Shown here in pieces: positions 59,274-64,000 of a stretch of 64,000 nucleotides of DNA. Source of the stretch: Parabacteroides sp. An277 (GTDB lineage Bacteria; Bacteroidota; Bacteroidia; Bacteroidales; Tannerellaceae); contig NZ_NFJB01000006.1 in the NCBI RefSeq assembly GCF_002159645.1, positions 56,831 to 120,830 of the forward strand. Reading direction: 5' to 3'. The notes under the pieces were generated by a model. It was given only the letters and a program-made list of their open reading frames with translations, searched no databases and was not told the origin of the DNA. Made by a program: the position numbers and the translations under genes. Each line of letters starts with the position of its first letter. Positions within the stretch are counted from its first letter, which is position 1.

Positions 59274-60584
59274 TTATAGGAAAGAGACGATCAACAAGCC
59301 CAGTGCGACGGCCACAATCGTCGCCACCAAACCCGGTATCATGAACGAATGGTTCAGGATGTACTTGCCGATGCGCGTCGTCCCGGTCCGGTCGAAGTTG
59401 ATGGCCGCTACCACGGTCGGGTAATTCGGGATGAAGAAATAGCCATTCACGGCCGGGAAGAGGGCGATGAGCAGGTAGGGCGGGATGCCCAGCGCAATCC
59501 CCAAGGGCAAAAGCGCGCGGATGGTGGCCGCTTGGCTGAAAAGGAGAATCGACATCACAAAGAGCGCCAGGCCGAAGAGCCAGGGCATTTGGGTGACGAT
59601 GTCCATGATGCTTCCTTTCAGCGTCTCCATATTGCCTGCGATGAAGGTGTCGCCCATCCAGGCGATACCGAAGATGGCTACCACGGCCTGCATACCGGCC
59701 GAAAAGACGGAACCTTGCGCGGCCCGTATGCCGTCGGTCTTAGTGCAGAGAAGAATCAGGGCGGCGGCGGTCAGCATCAAGACTTCGATGATGTGCGACA
59801 TTTCCATTGTCACGGTTCCTGCTTCCGTGATGAACTTCGGACGGATGGCCTCGATGGAACCGAACAGGACGATGCCCAACGTGGCCAACAGGAAGATGGC
59901 GACGGCCAATGCCGCCTTGCGCGGGTTCTCCACTTCAGCCGTCTGGTAATGGTCATGTTCGAAATCGCCTGCTGCCAGTCGCCGCTGGTATTCCGGGTCG
60001 TCTACCAATTCTTTCCCCACACGGAGGGAATAAAATGCCCCGGCAATCACGCCCAACAGTGTACAGGGAATGGATATCATCAAGATGTCCATCAGCGAAA
60101 TGCCATAGCCCGACAACATGCTGAGCAGGGCCACCGTAGCAGCTGATATGGGACTGGCTGTAATGGCCTGTTGCGAGGCGATGACAGCAATAGCCATCGG
60201 GCGTTCGGGCCGGATTTTCGTGTCTTTGGCCACTTCGGCGATGACGGGAAGCACGGAATAAGCCACGTGCCCTGTCCCGGCCACGAAGGTGAAGAAGTAA
60301 GTCACCAAGGGACTCAACAGCGTAATCTGTTGTGGATTCTTGCGCAGGAGCTTTTCCGCCCATTTCACCATCAGGTCCAATCCGCCTGCGGCCTGCATGC
60401 AGCTGGCAGCGGCTATCACTGCGACAATCATCAGCATGACGTCGATAGGAGGGGCAGTAGGTTGCAATCCAAAGAAAAAGATGAGGATAGACAATCCGAC
60501 GCCACCCAATACTCCCAATCCAATACCTCCGATGCGGGCTCCGATAACGATAGCCAAAAGTACAAACAACAACTGCAATAGCAT
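59274..60584 (-). CDS. Anaerobic C4-dicarboxylate antiporter (DcuA/DcuB family)
   Basis: 436 residues, about 11-12 transmembrane helices. Dcu signatures: IGARIGGIGLGVLGGVGL at the start, PLVTYFFTFVAGTGHVAYSVLPVIAEVA, ASQQAITASPISAATVALLSML, and FPAVNGYFFIPNYPTVVAAINFDRTGTTRIGKYILNHSFMIPGL at the end. It exchanges fumarate, malate or aspartate for succinate during fumarate respiration, in keeping with the succinate/propionate pathway encoded just downstream. Confidence 0.93.
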   Translation of the reverse strand: MLLQLLFVLLAIVIGARIGGIGLGVLGGVGLSILIFFFGLQPTAPPIDVMLMIVAVIAAASCMQAAGGLDLMVKWAEKLLRKNPQQITLLSPLVTYFFTFVAGTGHVAYSVLPVIAEVAKDTKIRPERPMAIAVIASQQAITASPISAATVALLSMLSGYGISLMDILMISIPCTLLGVIAGAFYSLRVGKELVDDPEYQRRLAAGDFEHDHYQTAEVENPRKAALAVAIFLLATLGIVLFGSIEAIRPKFITEAGTVTMEMSHIIEVLMLTAAALILLCTKTDGIRAAQGSVFSAGMQAVVAIFGIAWMGDTFIAGNMETLKGSIMDIVTQMPWLFGLALFVMSILLFSQAATIRALLPLGIALGIPPYLLIALFPAVNGYFFIPNYPTVVAAINFDRTGTTRIGKYILNHSFMIPGLVATIVAVALGLLIVSFL

Positions 60585-60625
60585 AATTATTCTATTTTTT
60601 CTGTCCTAAAAAAGTGTTTCGTTTG

Positions 60626-60644
60626 CAAAGATACGTTATCTTTG
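60626..60644. promoter_or_regulatory. Face-to-face divergent -7 boxes between the Dcu and GH2 genes
   Basis: CAAAGATA (60626-60633, a minus-strand TATCTTTG) and TATCTTTG (60637-60644, plus strand) form a perfect palindrome with a 3-bp centre. The minus promoter has CTTG 20 bp upstream. Two polymerases cannot occupy both boxes at once. Confidence 0.6.
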
Positions 60645-60700
60645 CCTACAAAACAAGTGACGCATATTAATTACTTATTAATTATAAAATCATTCAACCC

Positions 60701-63211
60701 ATGAAAAGAAGTTGTCTCCTTTCGCTGATAGGTATTTTAGGATTCCTATCCAGTCTTTCCGCTCAAGTACGCACGGAAATGTGGCTTGAGAAAGGGTGGA
60801 AATTCACCCGGGAAGACCATCCCGAAGCTGTTCAAGCGGCTTTCGATGACAGTAAATGGCAGTCGGTGACGGTGCCGCACGATTGGGCTATCTATGGTCC
60901 GTTCAGCATCCAGAACGACAAACAGAACGTCGCCATCTCGCAAGATGGGCAGAAGGAAGCCATGGAACATGCCGGACGTACGGGCGGATTGCCGTTCGTA
61001 GGTGTCGGTTGGTACCGGAACACATTAGAGGTTCCATCCTTTCAAGCAGGCAAAAAGGCTTTTATCCTGTTCGATGGTGCCATGAGTCATGCCGAAGTGT
61101 ATATAAATGGTAAGAAGGTAGGCTTTTGGCCCTACGGATATAACTCGTTCTGGTTTGATATTACCTCTTATCTGCAGGCGGGCGGGAAGAATACGATCGC
61201 GGTCCGTTTGGAGAATCTGCCGGAGTCGTCGCGTTGGTATCCGGGTGCTGGATTGTATCGGAATGTCCGCATTATTGTCACAGACAAGGCGCATATACCT
61301 GTCTGGGGAACTTACATCACGACGCCTCAAGTGAATGAGCAGTTCGCCCGTGTCCGGGTGGAAACAAAGGTGGATGTGCCGAACGCGGGTTCGGATTATG
61401 AACTCCGTACGACTTTGCTTCGTCCGGATGGTACCGAGCTGGTGAAGGAGTCCGCTTTGTCGTTGCAGGAGGCGATTTCCTATCATGATAGTGTTGTCGT
61501 GCAGGAATTTATTGTAAAGAACCCGCAGTTGTGGTCTGTCGAAACGCCTACATTGTATACGGCCGTTTCCCAATTGTATGGTAAGAATGGCGAGCTGAAG
61601 GATGAGTACACAACGAAATTCGGTATTCGTTCCATCGAGATTATCCCGGACAAGGGATTCTTCTTGAATGGAAAGAAGACCGTTTTCAAAGGGGTTTGCA
61701 ATCACCACGACTTGGGTCCGTTGGGTGCAGCGGTCAATGATGCTGCTATTCGTCGCCAAATCCGTATCTTGAAGGATATGGGTTGTAATGCCATTCGTAC
61801 GTCTCACAATATGCCGGCTCCGGAGTTGGTGCGTGCTTGTGATGAGATGGGCATGATGCTCATGGTGGAGAGCTTCGACGAGTGGAACAAGGCGAAGTGC
61901 GCGAACGGTTATAACCTCCTCTTCGACGAATGGGCCGAGAAGGATCTCGTGAACCTTATCCATAACTTCCGTAATTCGCCCAGTGTGGTGATGTGGTGCA
62001 TCGGTAATGAAGTGCCGAACCAATGGGACGAGGGCGGATGTAAGGTGGCCAAGTTCCTGCAAGATATTTGCCATCGGGAAGACCCGACACGTCCGGTCAC
62101 ACAGGGCATGGATGCGCCGGATGCGGTGGTGAACAATAACTTCGCTGCCGTAATGGATGTGGCTGGTTTCAATTATCGTCCTTTCCGTTATCAGACTAAC
62201 TACGCGAAGCTCCCGCAGCGTATTGTGTTGGGTAGCGAGACCGCATCGACTGTCAGCTCACGCGGCGTCTATAAGTTCCCGGTAGAGCGCAAGGCCATGG
62301 CAGTGTACGACGACCATCAGGCTTCATCGTACGACGTAGAGCATTGCGGCTGGTCCAATCTGCCGGAGGATGACTTCATCCAACACGAGGACCTGCCCTA
62401 TTGTATCGGCGAATTTGTATGGACCGGCTTTGATTATTTAGGCGAACCGACTCCTTATTATACCAATTGGCCGAGCCATAGCTCACTCTTTGGTATCATC
62501 GATTTGGCTGGTATTCCGAAAGACCGTTATTATCTCTATCGTTCGCATTGGAATCCGACGGAAGAGACGTTGCATATCCTCCCGCATTGGAACTGGGAAG
62601 GACGCGAGGGCGAAGTGACGCCTGTCTTTGTTTATTCCAATTATCCGTCGGCTGAACTCTTTATCAATGGTAAGAGCCAAGGTAAACGGACGAAAGACCT
62701 TTCCATTCCGCTCGACAGTAGCTATACCGAAGCGGCTCAAAAGAGCTTTGAACGCCAGAAGCGGTATCGCCTCATGTGGATGGACACGAAGTACGAACCG
62801 GGTTCGGTCAAGGTGGTGGCCTATGACAAGGATGGAAAGGTGGCAGCCGAGAAGGAAATCCGTACGGCAGGCAAGCCTTATCAAATTGTGTTGGAAGCTG
62901 ACCGTAGTCAATTGAAAGCGGATGGGCGCGACCTCTCCTTTATCAATGTCAAAATCGTAGATGAAGAGGGAAACTTCTGTCCGAATGAGACGCGGGAAAT
63001 CCAATTCAAGGTGAAAGGGGCCGGTTCTTTCCGTGCTGTAGCCAATGGGAATCCTGCCAGCCTGGAGTCTTTCCAAGCACCTAAGATGAAGCTCTTCAGT
63101 GGACAGCTGACAGCTATCGTCCAGACGAGCGAAGAGGCGGGTACTATCATCTTCGAAGCCTCGGCGAAAGGGGTGAAGTCGGCTACGCTCCGGCTGGAGT
63201 CCAGTAAATAG
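60701..63211 (+). CDS. Exported GH2 beta-galactosidase-like enzyme with DUF4982 and C5 domains
   Basis: 836 residues with a signal peptide (cleavage after LSAQ, about residue 22). GH2 sugar-binding domain (EKGWKFTREDHPEA ... SVTVPHDWAI), immunoglobulin-like domain, and TIM barrel with acid/base Glu437 in MWCIGNEVPN and nucleophile Glu571 in CIGEFVWTGFDYLGEP. DUF4982 (about 620-730, HWNWEGREGEVTPVFVYSNYPSAELFING) and a C-terminal Glyco_hydro2_C5-like domain follow. It probably removes beta-galactosyl residues in the periplasm. Closed by a hairpin at 63244. Confidence 0.93.
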   Translation: MKRSCLLSLIGILGFLSSLSAQVRTEMWLEKGWKFTREDHPEAVQAAFDDSKWQSVTVPHDWAIYGPFSIQNDKQNVAISQDGQKEAMEHAGRTGGLPFVGVGWYRNTLEVPSFQAGKKAFILFDGAMSHAEVYINGKKVGFWPYGYNSFWFDITSYLQAGGKNTIAVRLENLPESSRWYPGAGLYRNVRIIVTDKAHIPVWGTYITTPQVNEQFARVRVETKVDVPNAGSDYELRTTLLRPDGTELVKESALSLQEAISYHDSVVVQEFIVKNPQLWSVETPTLYTAVSQLYGKNGELKDEYTTKFGIRSIEIIPDKGFFLNGKKTVFKGVCNHHDLGPLGAAVNDAAIRRQIRILKDMGCNAIRTSHNMPAPELVRACDEMGMMLMVESFDEWNKAKCANGYNLLFDEWAEKDLVNLIHNFRNSPSVVMWCIGNEVPNQWDEGGCKVAKFLQDICHREDPTRPVTQGMDAPDAVVNNNFAAVMDVAGFNYRPFRYQTNYAKLPQRIVLGSETASTVSSRGVYKFPVERKAMAVYDDHQASSYDVEHCGWSNLPEDDFIQHEDLPYCIGEFVWTGFDYLGEPTPYYTNWPSHSSLFGIIDLAGIPKDRYYLYRSHWNPTEETLHILPHWNWEGREGEVTPVFVYSNYPSAELFINGKSQGKRTKDLSIPLDSSYTEAAQKSFERQKRYRLMWMDTKYEPGSVKVVAYDKDGKVAAEKEIRTAGKPYQIVLEADRSQLKADGRDLSFINVKIVDEEGNFCPNETREIQFKVKGAGSFRAVANGNPASLESFQAPKMKLFSGQLTAIVQTSEEAGTIIFEASAKGVKSATLRLESSK

Positions 63212-63243
63212 GGATTGTTTTTATTTCGCATAGTATAGGCCGG

Positions 63244-63285
63244 AGCCGGGCAGACGCTTTCAAGCGTTTCCGGTATCCGGCTTTC
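63244..63285 (+). terminator. Likely terminator after the GH2 gene
   Basis: Outer arms AGCCGG / CCGGCT enclosing ACGCTT-tc-AAGCGT, followed by TTTCTTATCTTTC. Confidence 0.55.
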
Positions 63286-63314
63286 TTATCTTTCTGTAAA
63301 AACATTTTTTCTTC

Positions 63315-63340
63315 GTTCTTTTCTCTTGAAAGAAAAGAAC
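63315..63340. repeat. 26-bp hairpin repeat, identical to 9754-9779
   Basis: GTTCTTTTC ... GAAAAGAAC around a CTTGAAA centre, the same 26 bases as upstream of the radical SAM gene. It appears to be a dispersed short repeat. Confidence 0.65.
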
Positions 63341-63391
63341 CAAAAGTTCAAGGCTTACACTCCAGCGGCTGCAAATACAGGTGTTCCGCTA

Positions 63392-63977
63392 AAATCTCGG
63401 GAAAACTCGCCTTCGGCTCAAACACCGAGATTTCTTCACGCTCTACATCCTTATTTGCTTTACGCCGCTTCCGTTAGGCCGGGTCAATGGGTAATTGACA
63501 ATGGATAATTGACAATTGACAATTAATTCTGTCGTAGGTGTATCGTGCCTCGAAGAGGTTCCTCTATGCTGCCGGTCGAAGCGAAACCTGCAGAAATCTG
63601 CGGACTTATGTGTATAGTACCTGCCTTAGACTTTGTACGATACATGCACCGCCCCACACATGCGCTGCACGCCCCGAACACCGCAGGCCTCGCTCCGCTT
63701 CGACCTACGGTTACAGGAAGTTGGACCTCCTCGAGGCACGGTATAGGTAATAAAACAGTCCTCGAAGAGGGCTCCCTATGCTGCAGTTCAAAGCGAAGCC
63801 TGCGACTACAGGTGTTCCGAACCGGTTCCCTTATAACCTACAAGGTTACCGTTTTTTATGAAAAAGCCGTGATGTGGTGTCAATTTATGTGGGCCTAACG
63901 GAAGCGGCGTAAAGCAAATTCCAAGCGGAGCGAAAAGAAATCTCGGTTGTTTGAGCGAAGCGAGTTTTCCGAGATTT
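63392..63977. repeat. Composite inverted-repeat element at the right end
   Basis: The 789 bp after the GH2 gene contain no gene. Arms 63392-63480 and 63892-63977 are inverted copies. Each has a hairpin AAATCTCGG ... CCGAGATTT enclosing GAGCGAAGCGAG-like sequence, and TTTGCTTTACGCCGCTTCCG (left) matched by its complement on the right. Between them lie AATTGACAATGG-type repeats (63491-63526), a degenerate copy of the palindromic element (63545-63600) and copy B (63681-63871). No transposase. Confidence 0.7.
63681..63871. repeat. Intergenic palindromic repeat, copy B
   Basis: About 190 bp aligning along its length with the reverse complement of copy A at 3082-3285. It lies inside the larger inverted repeat of 63392-63977. 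Confidence 0.75.
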
Positions 63978-64000
63978 CCGCTCCGCGCCGCGAATTTGTA

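Noticed and set aside
59116..59424. 102-codon frame with LLKNDLPQASGGL repeats
   Set aside because: The frame is produced by the 42-bp tandem repeat, lacks a convincing start and runs into the Dcu gene on the other strand.
63545..63898. 117-codon reading frame at the right end
   Set aside because: It spans repeat copy B; composition and matches to copy A show repeated non-coding DNA.

Overview
The window looks like a chromosomal segment from a gut Bacteroidales species of the Bacteroides/Parabacteroides type. Several things point there. Promoters carry the Bacteroidetes -7 box TAnnTTTG, often with TTTG 19-21 bp upstream. Shine-Dalgarno sites are mostly weak. The gene content includes Na+-translocating methylmalonyl-CoA decarboxylase, a membrane pyrophosphatase, a Bacteroidetes-type long NusB, DUF5606, DUF6261, GH92, GH29, PL8 and an S-type sulfatase. 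No SusC/SusD pair, rRNA, CRISPR array or intact mobile element is present.

Layout. 1-3.0 kb: a frameshifted surface protein behind an unusual structured leader RNA, then the rpsF-rpsR-rplI operon. 3.5-11.8 kb: a GH95-like hydrolase plus a PL8 polysaccharide lyase, a PfkB kinase, a radical SAM protein, a Tat-exported sugar isomerase-like protein and a HAD phosphatase. 11.9-16.6 kb: lysS-gpsA-pgi, two tRNA-His and one tRNA-Trp. 17-20 kb: a sulfatase and a GH29 fucosidase. 20.2-24.5 kb: nusB-yajC-ybbR-coaE-DUF5606, and ftsB with a small membrane protein. 24.9-38 kb: membrane pyrophosphatase, a second GH95-like lipoprotein, DUF6261, a giant alpha-2-macroglobulin lipoprotein, GtrA and a bile-salt-hydrolase-family enzyme. 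38-47 kb: a mannoside-utilisation cluster (MFS, GH92, ROK kinase, an extended mannose-6-phosphate isomerase, an (alpha/alpha)6 glycosidase and a divergent AraC regulator). 47-48 kb: a BASS-family transporter.

48.2-53.6 kb looks foreign. It has visibly richer G+C, a broken RteA-like sensor kinase of the kind found in conjugative transposons, a pseudogene with a deletion and a nonsense codon, and a compact operon (TauE/SafE exporter, aldo/keto reductase, PCC-domain protein, DUF2271 lipoprotein) with its own AraC regulator. 53.7-58.4 kb: the operon mce-mmdA-mmdD-mmdC-mmdB for the propionate end of the succinate pathway. 58.5-63.2 kb: a Fur-family regulator, a Dcu dicarboxylate antiporter and a GH2 beta-galactosidase. 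The Dcu carrier fits the same fumarate/succinate fermentation as the methylmalonyl-CoA decarboxylase.

The most unusual material is non-coding: (i) a probable rod-shaped RNA or attenuator with mutually exclusive hairpins at 1.48-1.75 kb; (ii) a family of degenerate tandem arrays with a 22-bp period in at least five intergenic regions; (iii) a 0.2-kb palindromic repeat present in opposite orientation near both ends of the window, the right copy nested inside a larger inverted repeat; (iv) a 42-bp tandem repeat and clusters of consecutive hairpins. All calls come from reading the sequence by eye plus recalled family knowledge. No alignments or searches were run.
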